Source of the DNA: Acidobacteriaceae bacterium KBS 146
GTDB lineage: Bacteria; Acidobacteriota; Terriglobia; Terriglobales; Acidobacteriaceae
Length of the DNA stretch: 64,000 nt
Assembly: GCA_000688615.1 (NCBI GenBank)
Contig: JHVA01000001.1
Span: 1,736,001-1,800,000 of the forward strand
Direction of reading: 5' to 3'
Shown here: positions 16,437 to 24,692 of the stretch, one piece after another
How the letters are laid out: every line of letters begins with the position of its first letter
Numbering within the stretch: position 1 is the first letter of the stretch
Position numbers and translations under genes: made by a program
Notes under the pieces: generated by a model
The model's database searches: none
Told to the model about the DNA's origin: nothing
What the model saw: only the letters and a program-made list of their open reading frames with translations

Positions 16437-18143
16437 CTAGCTTGATGGTATTGCTTTCTTGAGCAGTGAAAAAATCTCCCGATGCACGTCCTCGAATTGA
16501 GACGCTTGTAGTAGGGACATTTGCTCAACCGGGGTATCGATCCTCTTTCCACCAAATTCAATGCCCATGTCATTCTCAAGCCCGAGAATTAGTTGGGTAC
16601 CTTCAGGTTGATGATCCGCTATGAATTGGAGTATCTGTGGCAGATGCTTACCATCTTGTCCTTGCTGATTTGGCGAGTCAATAATGATTGGACAGACAGT
16701 TGCCGGGGAATAGCGAAATATCAGATTGAGGATCGCGAACTGATAAGCCAATAGTGCTCGCGGCAAAGTGCTACCGGTCTCGAAGATGGAAGGGATCAGG
16801 GTCTGAAATACGGACTGCGTATAGGCTTGCACATCGACAGCAATAAAATTCCGCCTAAGAGTTTCAGCGTACACAGCTAAACGATCTCTCCGAACAGCAG
16901 CCGCACGCCGATCCAAACCGTCAAGCTCTGATTTGATTCTTGTGGCCTCGGCCTCCGCGTTTACGCGCGTTTCCTGAAGGGAGGTGAGTTGTCCGGTGAG
17001 CAGATTGTCCGCTGCCCGACGGCCTTCGCTTTCGATCAACACCTGAAAGGTAACCTCGCCCTGCGCCTCTTCTAAAATTTCTTGAATTCTCGCCGCTTGC
17101 GAGCGAGCGATGGAATATTCGTCGTATACCTGAGAGATTTCCCTGTCTAGGCGTGTCAAATCGGCTCGAAGGTGAATAATGAATTCGGCTACTTTGTCTT
17201 CATCGCTCGCGATGGCGAACCTAGCTGCAAAGTTATTTTCGTAATGTGTCCCGCAGGTCGGGCATTCGACGCCGCTCCTATCGAGTCTCTGCAAAAAGTC
17301 AAAGTCTCTAGATATTTCCCCCAAAGCGCGTTCCGCAATCTCGAGCCTATTCGCTTGTAAAGCGCGCTCAGAGTTTAGCTTGCTAAGGCGCGTGCGAAAC
17401 TTTTCTTCTGTGGCCGCGAGCGCTTGACTTTCACCAATCATTCTTTTGATTCGATCGCTAAATACACCTGGATCGAGGCTGAAGACGGTCGCGCTTGAAT
17501 CTCTCTCTAGCCGATTTATTACGTTTGCCACGCCGCGCTCTGCACCCACAGCTTCTTGCGCTTCGATACGCCTAGTCAAATATTCGGCGCTCGTTCTGTA
17601 GTATGCGTTGTTTTTGACACCAGCATGGTAGTCAACCATCGCGTCCTTCCAAGCGTAGTACTGGTAGAGGCGATCAAAGGCTGTCCATGAGTTCTGCCAA
17701 CTAGAATCCTGGTCCATGTAGAAGGGGAGGAAGAAGAATGCGGGCGGAGGTGTCTGCGGTTCTTCTTCGCGGGAGGCGAGGATGAGCCCAAAATCGAGCA
17801 AGGCAGCCAAATAGGGCGCAAGTTCTGAGCTTACGCGGGAGAAGGATTTTAGAAAGGTGCCATCACCCGTGAAGATTGCAAAAAAGCCGCCGTCTCGCAG
17901 AATTTGGTATTCCTTATCATCCAGGCGAAAACGAACGAGAGATTTTATCTCTGCGGCCTTCCATCGTGGGTGCTGTTTTGCAGGTTCAGCTCCGAATGTT
18001 TGATAGATCGTCTTTATCAGAGAGGACTTTCCCGTCGAGTTTCCGCCAGCTATGATCGTGCGAATTGGATCGAATGTCTCGCGACGCGCTCTCCTCTCCT
18101 TCTCTGACAAGATCAGGATCTCGGAGATTATCAAGTGTTTCAC
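16437..18143 (-). CDS. SMC/Rad50-like ATPase of a two-gene defence-type module (LmuB-like)
   Basis: A 568-residue ATPase with a split ABC head. The Walker A loop GGNSTGKS is at 33-40, preceded by 'FDPIRTIIA'. Residues about 185-430 form coiled-coil-prone sequence interrupted by a zinc-hook-like CPTCG at 294-298. The C-terminal head has a signature-like 'STLPRALLAYQFAILNL' (458-474) and a Walker B-like PIIIDSP (485-491). The start is a GTG at 18143, because an in-frame TGA lies just upstream. The gene begins 44 bases after the DUF4297 nuclease gene on the same strand. This architecture matches LmuB of Lamassu or ATPases of ABC-three-component-type systems, inferred as nucleic-acid-sensing immunity. 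Exact family assignment needs profile searches. Confidence 0.75.
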   Translation of the reverse strand: MKHLIISEILILSEKERRARRETFDPIRTIIAGGNSTGKSSLIKTIYQTFGAEPAKQHPRWKAAEIKSLVRFRLDDKEYQILRDGGFFAIFTGDGTFLKSFSRVSSELAPYLAALLDFGLILASREEEPQTPPPAFFFLPFYMDQDSSWQNSWTAFDRLYQYYAWKDAMVDYHAGVKNNAYYRTSAEYLTRRIEAQEAVGAERGVANVINRLERDSSATVFSLDPGVFSDRIKRMIGESQALAATEEKFRTRLSKLNSERALQANRLEIAERALGEISRDFDFLQRLDRSGVECPTCGTHYENNFAARFAIASDEDKVAEFIIHLRADLTRLDREISQVYDEYSIARSQAARIQEILEEAQGEVTFQVLIESEGRRAADNLLTGQLTSLQETRVNAEAEATRIKSELDGLDRRAAAVRRDRLAVYAETLRRNFIAVDVQAYTQSVFQTLIPSIFETGSTLPRALLAYQFAILNLIFRYSPATVCPIIIDSPNQQGQDGKHLPQILQFIADHQPEGTQLILGLENDMGIEFGGKRIDTPVEQMSLLQASQFEDVHREIFSLLKKAIPSS

Positions 18144-18187
18144 GGCGCTCTCTCTTTCTCAGTTCACGGATTAGCAGCATCAGATTG

Positions 18188-19288
18188 CTAACGCTCATAG
18201 GCCTCGATGATTATTGCGGTTTTCAAGTAAATATCAGAGAAGCCCCATTCTCTTCGCATCACCTTACGAACGTCCGCGAAAACCTTCTCGATGAGGTCAA
18301 GTAGTCGCGTCTCCACAATGTGTGATGTGACTGACTCCCGGAGGGCTTCTCGCAAGCGCAAGCGAGGAAGGTCCCGGGCGGCAAGGCGATCTAAACGGAC
18401 CGCGTCCCATTCCTTTCTGATAGCTGAAAGAAGGCTGAACGGGCATCCTTCGGCGTTCAGACGCTGCGACACCTCATCGAAATCCACCGACGATCCTGAT
18501 ACGCCTGCCTGCCTCAATACATCCTCAAAAGAGGACCGGCTTAGCGACTTATGGATAAGTAGATCCTCGAACGCCTCGATTGTTTCCTTACGGTTATTTC
18601 TGACAACGACTTCGCTAAGAAGAGAGCGGTAAAGCGGAAATATTCGGAATTCCCTATCCGGAAACAGCTGTTGCAAGAAATCGGTGAGTTTCCCGCGGGT
18701 ATACGTGTCATGCTTTCGCAGAGGGAGATCCGCTTTCACGAATTCCACTAATCCGCTAAGGTCCGGATCTTTTTCCAGGTTAGCTTCAGTCTTGAGTGCC
18801 TCTTTTATAGTCTTCTGATCGTCCACGTGAAGCTCATCGAAAGTGGTGATCTCTTGGTCATAGTGTTTTTTTACATCACATCCAAGTTTCACAGTAACCG
18901 ATACGTTGGAGACTATTGCTAGAAGCTGGACCTCAGGAAATTTTGCCTTCAAATCGTAAAGTTTACCCATTATCGAGGGCAACAACTTTGGCTTCTCACC
19001 CCCGCCAACATCCTGCTTTATCAAGTTTTTGATTGTGAAGTTAGCACCGTCTTTGGTTTTTATCTGATAGCCCGAAATGGCCGTCGGGGAAGATTCAGAA
19101 TCCAAAATCATCACATCTTCATGATGGTCAAAGATGACCACGTAGTCTTTGCCAGAGACATGTAGTTCAAGCAAATGACACAACGCCCAATGCTGTTGGT
19201 AAGAGAAGCGGTCGGATGCTGTTGCGCCAGACAAATCACGCGGCGCCATGCTCACAAGGCGGGACTTAAGATCCACGATGTCACTCAT
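18188..19288 (-). CDS. DUF4297/Cap4-type dsDNA nuclease-domain protein (LmuA-like)
   Basis: A 366-residue protein whose first 130 residues match the DUF4297 / Cap4 endonuclease pattern: 'DRFSYQQHWALCHLLELH' (26-43), 'YVVIFDHHEDVMILD' (49-63) and YQIKTK (74-79), i.e. the acidic residues and QxK of a PD-(D/E)XK-like active site. The rest (about 150-366) is helical with no motif I recognise and may bind the ATPase or sense the trigger. It is the first gene of a pair with the SMC-like ATPase. The pairing is that of two-gene Lamassu-type systems in which the ATPase licenses DNA cleavage. Base composition is less GC-rich than in the flanking dcw genes, consistent with transfer. Confidence 0.75.
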   Translation of the reverse strand: MSDIVDLKSRLVSMAPRDLSGATASDRFSYQQHWALCHLLELHVSGKDYVVIFDHHEDVMILDSESSPTAISGYQIKTKDGANFTIKNLIKQDVGGGEKPKLLPSIMGKLYDLKAKFPEVQLLAIVSNVSVTVKLGCDVKKHYDQEITTFDELHVDDQKTIKEALKTEANLEKDPDLSGLVEFVKADLPLRKHDTYTRGKLTDFLQQLFPDREFRIFPLYRSLLSEVVVRNNRKETIEAFEDLLIHKSLSRSSFEDVLRQAGVSGSSVDFDEVSQRLNAEGCPFSLLSAIRKEWDAVRLDRLAARDLPRLRLREALRESVTSHIVETRLLDLIEKVFADVRKVMRREWGFSDIYLKTAIIIEAYER

Positions 19289-19451
19289 GCTGGGAATCAG
19301 CCAATAGTAGCATCGCGCGACGTCAAGTCAGCTAAATCCTAATGCTCCTGAACCATCTATCTAAAAAGTAGGCTCTATCAGTCCTTATAAGTCGGCTAAG
19401 CGTAAGTGAGACGGCTCTCGGCGGATTGCACCGTTAACATTAGGGCTCGCC

Positions 19452-19519
19452 GTGTGCCCCATTCATGACGCGGCCTCATCGCGGCATGAGTGGGCTCATT
19501 CGCGCGAGAGCGCGAACCG
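19452..19519. repeat. GTGCCCCAT-type dispersed intergenic repeat
   Basis: Reads GTGTGCCCCATTCATGAC, then CGCGGCATGAGTGGGCTC, then a GCGCGAGAGCGCG hairpin and AACCG. The same ordered blocks (TGCCCCAT, CATG-TGGG, GAGCGAAGCTC, GAACCG) recur at 47219-47270, with a further partial unit at 47159-47218. Confidence 0.6.
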
Positions 19520-19530
19520 TCTTGCTTAAG

Positions 19531-19590
19531 GGCACGGCTTCGGCCGTGCTGTCCCGGGACTACAAGAAAAGGAGCTTCAGCCCCTGAGGT
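19531..19590. repeat. paired hairpin repeat unit
   Basis: A perfect GCACGGC-TTCG-GCCGTGC hairpin (19532-19549) is followed about 20 bases on by a second imperfect hairpin, AGGAGC-TTCA-GCCCCT. Such paired palindromes flank many acidobacterial genes and resemble REP-like elements. This is one copy. Confidence 0.5.
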
Positions 19591-19782
19591 CCAAACCCTG
19601 TCAAGCCCGGAATCCCGCAAGCAGCACAAACGAAAGCACATCGAAATGCCGATCCATTCCCCCAAACCGAGTAACCTTAAATCATGAGATCGACCGAGCT
19701 TTATAACCCCTGTATCGAGACGAGGTTCATCCATAAACCGAATCATTGGAAGACTTTGAGAGGCATGACCCAATAAAATTGG

Positions 19783-19802
19783 GACTTTGCGAGCGAAGTC
19801 CA
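19783..19802 (-). terminator. possible weak terminator downstream of murG
   Basis: GGACTT and AAGTCC arms close a short hairpin about 50 bases past the murG stop. On the minus strand it is followed by CAATTTTATTGG, itself palindromic and T-rich. If real, it would end the right-hand dcw transcript here and leave murC to another promoter. Confidence 0.35.
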
Positions 19803-19848
19803 GACCTAAGTCTCATCTTTGTAAGACTTTGCGCAAAACAGGAGGGGG

Positions 19849-20931
19849 CTATCCCGCCAGTTCGACAGCCATCCCGGCAATCTCCCGCACAGCCTGAGGA
19901 TGGGCCAGAGACCTCGCCCTCTCGCCCATCGCAACCCTCCGCTGATTGTCCGATAGCAGCTCAGTCAGAACCCCCAGCAGCCGCTCCGCCGTAAGCTCCG
20001 CTTCGATAATCAGCTCCGCCGCACCGGCAGCGACAAACGCCTCCGCGTTCTTCCGCTGGTGATCGTCGGCGGCCTGCGGAAACGGAATCAGCACCGCCGC
20101 CCGGCCCGCCGCCGCAACCTCGGCCACCGAGCTGGCTCCGCTGCGGCACAAAATCAGGTCCGCCGCCGCAAACTGCGCCGCCATCTCGTCGAGATAGGGC
20201 GTCACCGTCAGCCGTTCGAAACCGATCCCGGCCTCGCGATACGCCGCCAGCGTCGTCTCGGCATGACGCGCCCCGGTCTGGTGAACCACAGTCAGTTCAG
20301 GAAATCGCTCCAGCAACGGAGCCATGATCTTCGGCATCGTCTGATTAAGAATGCGAGCACCCTGGCTCGCGCCGAAGACCAGCAGCCGCTGCGCCGGACC
20401 TGCCGGACGAGGCTCAATCGCAAAAAACTCCGGACGAACGGGCGTGCCCGTAACCCGAGCGTTGCGAAAGTACTTCGTCGTCTCGCTCAGGTTCACCGCA
20501 GCCGCGCTGACATGCTTGCCCACCAGCCGGTTCGCCAGCCCCGGCACCGCGTTCGGCTCGAAGGCGAGCGTAGGAACCCGCAGCAGGATCGCCGCCATCA
20601 TCGCCGGCCCGGAGGCATAACCTCCAACTCCGATCACCACCTGCGGCCGAAAGCTTCGCAGCAGCTTCACGCAGTGCAACACTCCTAAAGGAAGATCGAA
20701 CAGCGTTCGCGCCCGTGTCGCGAGGCTGACATTCTTCAACTGACCGACCTTGATCAACTCCAGCGGGAATCCCGCCTCGGGAACCAGCCTGGTCTCCAGC
20801 CCGCGAGCGGTTCCGACAAAACGGACCTCGCCGCCATGTACATCGCGCAACTCCCGCGCAATCGCCAGTGCAGGCACAACATGGCCGCCCGTCCCGCCGC
20901 CCGCAATCAAAACCCGCAGCAACTTGCCCAC
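19849..20931 (-). CDS. murG: UDP-GlcNAc--lipid I N-acetylglucosaminyltransferase MurG
   Basis: Peripheral membrane glycosyltransferase that makes lipid II. The N-terminal loop is 'VLIAGGGTGGHVVPALAIA', the second glycine-rich loop is 'IGVGGYASGPAMMAA', and the C-terminal domain has 'CRSGASSVAEVAAAGRAAVLIPFP' with the UDP-sugar contacts and 'DDHQRKNAEAF'. About 360 residues is normal. The start is ambiguous: a GTG at 20931 just after the ftsW stop with GAGATT upstream, or a TTG at 20940 overlapping ftsW. It ends the right-hand part of the dcw cluster; the expected next gene, murC, is 8.2 kb away. Confidence 0.96.
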   Translation of the reverse strand: MGKLLRVLIAGGGTGGHVVPALAIARELRDVHGGEVRFVGTARGLETRLVPEAGFPLELIKVGQLKNVSLATRARTLFDLPLGVLHCVKLLRSFRPQVVIGVGGYASGPAMMAAILLRVPTLAFEPNAVPGLANRLVGKHVSAAAVNLSETTKYFRNARVTGTPVRPEFFAIEPRPAGPAQRLLVFGASQGARILNQTMPKIMAPLLERFPELTVVHQTGARHAETTLAAYREAGIGFERLTVTPYLDEMAAQFAAADLILCRSGASSVAEVAAAGRAAVLIPFPQAADDHQRKNAEAFVAAGAAELIIEAELTAERLLGVLTELLSDNQRRVAMGERARSLAHPQAVREIAGMAVELAG

Positions 20932-20932
20932 G

Positions 20933-22024
20933 TCAGTCAATCTCGCGGGTGACGTTCAACAGAACCCCCATGCTGGCCAGCATGACGAAGAGCGATGTTC
21001 CCCCGAAAGAGATAAAAGGCAGTGTGATTCCCTTCGTGGGCACCAGCGCGATCACCACGCTCATATTGAAGAAAGCCTGGATCAGCACCGTGCAAGTGAT
21101 GCCAAAGGCAAGAAAGCGAGCGAACGGATCGGTCGAAAGATATGCTGCGCGAAGCCCACGATATCCCAGCGCGACGAACAGAGCGATCACCATCACCGCG
21201 CCGATCAGCCCCAGCTCCTCGCAGATATTTGCGAAGATAAAGTCAGTGTGCGGCTCGGGAAGATAAAAGAGCTTCTGTATCCCTTCCATCAGGCCCCGAC
21301 CGCGCAGACCGCCGGTACCGACAGCGATCAGCGACTGCAGAATGTGGAAGCCCGTCCCTCGCGGGTCCGCCTCAGGATTGACAAACGCGAGCATGCGCGC
21401 CCGTCGCCACGGCACGCGAAACAGCAGATAGTAGAGGACAGGCATGGAGGCGAGCGCTCCAATGCCCAGATACTTGAGCTGCATGCCCGCGAGGTAAAGC
21501 ATAAGGCCGGTGACAGCGGCGCATACGATAGCCGTGCCGAGGTCGGGCTCCATGACAATGAGACCGATGAAGAGGATCGGAGGAAGCGCCGCGCGAAGCA
21601 CCGTCCCGCGCCAGTCATCCATCTTGTGAATGCGGGTCTGCAGGAAATAAGCGAGAAAGAGCACCAGCGTAGGCTTGGCAAGCTCCGAAGGCTGGAAGCT
21701 CACAAATCCAAAACGGAACCAGCGATGTGTATTGTGCGAGTCGCGCATCGCGAAGACGCCGATCAGCAAAACCATGGTCACGGCGACAGCAGTAAAGACA
21801 AACTTGGGATTGTTATATCGCCGGTAGTCCACCTGCATCAGCAAAGAGAGCGCGATAAGCCCAAAGACTGCCCACATTCCCTGCCGCAGCATGAAGTAAT
21901 ACGGAGTTCCAAACGTAGACTTTGCCATGACGGCCGATGCGGAAAAGACCGTGACCAGGCCGAACAGCACCAGCAGCAGCACTACTCCGAAGAGCCATTT
22001 ATCGACGCCAACTCTCTTCGCCAT
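20933..22024 (-). CDS. ftsW: SEDS-family peptidoglycan polymerase FtsW
   Basis: Polytopic inner-membrane glycosyltransferase of the septum, partner of FtsI. The 363 residues carry about ten membrane segments. SEDS markers include 'SFQPSELAKPTLVLFLAYFL' (about 122-141), 'MEPDLGTAIVCAAV' (about 167-180), the long periplasmic loop with 'GGLRGRGLMEGIQKLFYLPEPHTDFIFA' and the end 'PFISFGGTSLFVMLASMG'. It begins 17 bases after murD and abuts murG, the standard dcw order. Confidence 0.96.
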   Translation of the reverse strand: MAKRVGVDKWLFGVVLLLVLFGLVTVFSASAVMAKSTFGTPYYFMLRQGMWAVFGLIALSLLMQVDYRRYNNPKFVFTAVAVTMVLLIGVFAMRDSHNTHRWFRFGFVSFQPSELAKPTLVLFLAYFLQTRIHKMDDWRGTVLRAALPPILFIGLIVMEPDLGTAIVCAAVTGLMLYLAGMQLKYLGIGALASMPVLYYLLFRVPWRRARMLAFVNPEADPRGTGFHILQSLIAVGTGGLRGRGLMEGIQKLFYLPEPHTDFIFANICEELGLIGAVMVIALFVALGYRGLRAAYLSTDPFARFLAFGITCTVLIQAFFNMSVVIALVPTKGITLPFISFGGTSLFVMLASMGVLLNVTREID

Positions 22025-22041
22025 CTCAACACTTCCTGCTG

Positions 22042-23397
22042 CTAAGTCAATTCGTGAACGATCTTGCGGAAAGTCCGTCCGCGATGCTCGTAGTTTTCAA
22101 ACTGGTCGAAGCTCGAGCATGCCGGAGCCAGAAGCACAACATCACCGGGGATGGCAGCCTTGCTGGCCTCGCGTACGGCCACATCGATCGTTCCCGCTCC
22201 CACCATCTTCACGACTCCTTGCAGCTGACGCTCAATCTTTTCCGCGGCAGAACCAATCGTATAAACAGCCTTGACCCGTTCCCGGAGCAAAGGCGACAGC
22301 AAAGCATAGTCCGAGTCCTTGTCCTTGCCTCCGAGGATCAGGTGAATTCCACCGGGAAAGGCCGCTACGGCCTTCATCGCAGCATCCACATTGGTCGCCT
22401 TGGAGTCGTTGTAATACTCCACGCCCTCGACGGTGCTGACAAACTCCAGCCGATGCTCGACCGCCTGGAAGCTGGCGACAGCGCTGCGGATCTTCTCAGC
22501 AGGCACTCCGGCGAGCCGTGCGGCACACACCGCAGCCAAAACGTTTTCGACGTTGTGAGCTCCCTTAAGGGGAATCTCTGCCACCGGCATCACCGGTTCC
22601 GCCTTGGCGCCCTCGCGGGGAAGAAAGACAATGCTGTCTCCGTGGACGAAGGCACCTTGCTTGATCGGACGCCGCGGGCTGAACCAGAAGATTTGCGCTT
22701 TGGTTTTGGCTGCGACCATCTGGGTTGGCTTGTCTTCCGCGTTCAGCACGAGGAAATCCTCGGCCTGCTGATGCTCGGTGATCCGGGTCTTCATGGCGGC
22801 ATAGTTTTCAAAACTGCCATGACGATCGAGATGATCCGGAGTGATGTTGAGGACGACCGCAATCCAGGGACGGAACTGCTCGATCGTCTCCAGCTGAAAG
22901 CTCGAGACCTCAAGCACATTGACGGTCTCGTCCGTGCTCGAGGAGATGAGGTCGATGACGGGCGTCCCTATGTTTCCGCCGACTAGCGTCGGCGCACCGC
23001 TTTCCGCGAGGATCTTCCCTACCAGTGTCGTCGTTGTCGTCTTTCCGTTTGAGCCTGTGATGGCGAGAATCCGCCCCTTGAGAAAGCGGCTGGCCAGTTC
23101 GAGCTCCCCGATGACGTGAACTCCGAAGCTGATGACCTGACGGACCTCGGGCGTGTCCAGCGGAACTCCAGGTGAGATGACGATGAGGTCCTGCCGGCGG
23201 AAGGTTAACAGACCATGGCCGCCACTCTCGACCATGACCCCTGCATCGAGCAGGGCAGGAATCTCCTGGGCAAGAGCCACGGCACTGCGAGCATCGCTCA
23301 CGGTGACCCGCGCCCCCTGCCTGCGCAGAAACATCGCGGCAGCAATTCCCGACTTCCCCAATCCGACAACGAGCACTCGCTTATTCTTCAGTTCCAT
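22042..23397 (-). CDS. murD: UDP-N-acetylmuramoyl-L-alanine--D-glutamate ligase MurD
   Basis: Adds D-Glu to the peptide stem. The ATG at 23397 (MELKNKRVLVVGLGKSG) is preferred over an in-frame TTG four codons earlier. The Rossmann-like N-domain is followed by the ATP loop GSNGKTTT (115-122), 'NITPDHLDRHGSFENYAAMK' and the C-terminal 'YNDSKATNVDAAMKAVAAF' with the Lys/Asp of the Mur ligase fold. 451 residues is normal. It lies 26 bases after mraY. Confidence 0.96.
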   Translation of the reverse strand: MELKNKRVLVVGLGKSGIAAAMFLRRQGARVTVSDARSAVALAQEIPALLDAGVMVESGGHGLLTFRRQDLIVISPGVPLDTPEVRQVISFGVHVIGELELASRFLKGRILAITGSNGKTTTTTLVGKILAESGAPTLVGGNIGTPVIDLISSSTDETVNVLEVSSFQLETIEQFRPWIAVVLNITPDHLDRHGSFENYAAMKTRITEHQQAEDFLVLNAEDKPTQMVAAKTKAQIFWFSPRRPIKQGAFVHGDSIVFLPREGAKAEPVMPVAEIPLKGAHNVENVLAAVCAARLAGVPAEKIRSAVASFQAVEHRLEFVSTVEGVEYYNDSKATNVDAAMKAVAAFPGGIHLILGGKDKDSDYALLSPLLRERVKAVYTIGSAAEKIERQLQGVVKMVGAGTIDVAVREASKAAIPGDVVLLAPACSSFDQFENYEHRGRTFRKIVHELT

Positions 23398-23423
23398 CAC
23401 AGCTTCCAATCAGACCACACCCT

Positions 23424-24560
23424 TCAGCGCAACTTCAATGTCGTCAGCGCCAGCAGCGCAAAGATAAGCGCGAGAATCCAGAAACGCGCAATGACCTTCG
23501 ACTCGGACCAGCCAAGAAGCTCAAAATGATGATGCAGCGGCGCCATTTTGAAGATGCGCTTTCCGTTACGCAGCTTATAGCTGCCGACCTGCAGCATGAC
23601 GCTGAGGGCTTCGAGAATGAAGACGCCGCCGATGAACGGCAGCAAAAGCTCCTGCTTAATGGCGACGGCGAGGGTCCCGATGGCGCCGCCGAGCGCAAGG
23701 CTGCCGACGTCCCCCATGAATATCTCCGCAGGGTGCGCGTTATACCAGAGGAAGCCGATGCTGGCGCCTACCATGGCTCCGCAAAAGACCGTCAACTCAC
23801 TGACCAGTGGCATGCGCTGCAGCTCGAGATAGTCCGAAAAGACAACGTGTCCGCTGACATAGGTCAGCACCGTAAGGGCTCCCGCAGCGACGATGGTGCA
23901 GCCGATAGCCAGGCCGTCCAGGCCGTCTGTAAGGTTGACGGCATTACTTGCGCCCGCGATGACGATCATGACAAAGACGACAAACGGCACAAACGCCAGC
24001 CAGTGCAGATGCGGAATCTGTCCCAGCGAATGCCACACGAGGTCGGGGCGAAAACGTTTGAAAAACGGAAAGATCAGGCGGGTCGAATAGTTTCCATGAG
24101 CCTGAAGGCGCAAAAGGAAGATAGCAACCCCACCACTGACAAGCAGCTGCAGGCCCAGCTTAGCCCGCGCGGTCAGGCCGAGATTACGGCGATGAACGAC
24201 CTTGATGTAGTCATCGGCAAAACCAATCGCTCCGAAGGCAAGCGTCGAGAGCATGACCAGCCAGACAAAGGGGTTAGAGAGATCGGACCAGAGAAGCGTC
24301 GGGACCAGAATGGAGATGCAGATCAGCACGCCGCCCATGGTTGGGGTACCACTTTTCTTCTGGTGAGATTGCGGTCCCTCTTCGCGGATGTACTGGCCGA
24401 TCTGAAATTCGCGCAGCCTCTCAATGACGTAAGGACCAATCAGCAGCCCGATCAACAGTGCCGTCAGGCTGGCGAAGACGGTGCGAAACGTCAGATAACG
24501 GAAGATGCGAAACAGGCGAAAGTAAGGAAAGAGCTTCTGGTACAACAGCCAATAGAGCAA
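23424..24560 (-). CDS. mraY: phospho-N-acetylmuramoyl-pentapeptide transferase MraY
   Basis: Integral membrane enzyme that makes lipid I from UDP-MurNAc-pentapeptide and undecaprenyl phosphate. The start is a TTG at 24560, accepted because the N-terminus [14 protein letters not shown] aligns with the family. Signature regions: '[13 protein letters not shown]', '[17 protein letters not shown]' (the Asp-Asp catalytic pair), '[12 protein letters not shown]' and the C-terminal '[17 protein letters not shown]' (HHH). About ten membrane segments in 378 residues. A 132-base gap separates it from murF. Confidence 0.97.
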   Translation of the reverse strand: MLYWLLYQKLFPYFRLFRIFRYLTFRTVFASLTALLIGLLIGPYVIERLREFQIGQYIREEGPQSHQKKSGTPTMGGVLICISILVPTLLWSDLSNPFVWLVMLSTLAFGAIGFADDYIKVVHRRNLGLTARAKLGLQLLVSGGVAIFLLRLQAHGNYSTRLIFPFFKRFRPDLVWHSLGQIPHLHWLAFVPFVVFVMIVIAGASNAVNLTDGLDGLAIGCTIVAAGALTVLTYVSGHVVFSDYLELQRMPLVSELTVFCGAMVGASIGFLWYNAHPAEIFMGDVGSLALGGAIGTLAVAIKQELLLPFIGGVFILEALSVMLQVGSYKLRNGKRIFKMAPLHHHFELLGWSESKVIARFWILALIFALLALTTLKLR

Positions 24561-24692
24561 AACGTCCGCCTTCGAGTGAGATCCGCAGGAGAGGCACGCA
24601 TGACATGCTGCGACTAGAGCTTATCTTAACAGCCAGCTATGGCTGCGATTCGCAGGATTTCCACGCAGGAATCAAACTTCATTCCCATCACT

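Larger units (their letters stand above)
19289..19848. other. 560-base repeat-rich gap between the nuclease gene and murG
   Basis: No supported gene. The stretch contains a GTGCCCCAT-type dispersed repeat (19452-19519), a pair of hairpins (19531-19590) and small inverted repeats next to murG (19783-19802). The 125-codon open frame across the repeats encodes nothing recognisable. It marks the edge between accessory genes and the dcw cluster. Confidence 0.6.

Noticed and set aside
19396-19773. 125-codon minus-strand frame before murG
   Set aside because: Lies across dispersed repeats and hairpins and encodes nothing familiar.
11628-19848. Direct repeats or integrase marking the ends of the murG-murC insertion
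   Set aside because: Only a loose match between about 11670 and 19735 was seen; no integrase, transposase, tRNA or convincing attachment sites are present.
20750-22045. 431-codon plus-strand frame over ftsW and murG
   Set aside because: Composition is Arg/Gln/His-rich and without domains, opposite two certain genes.
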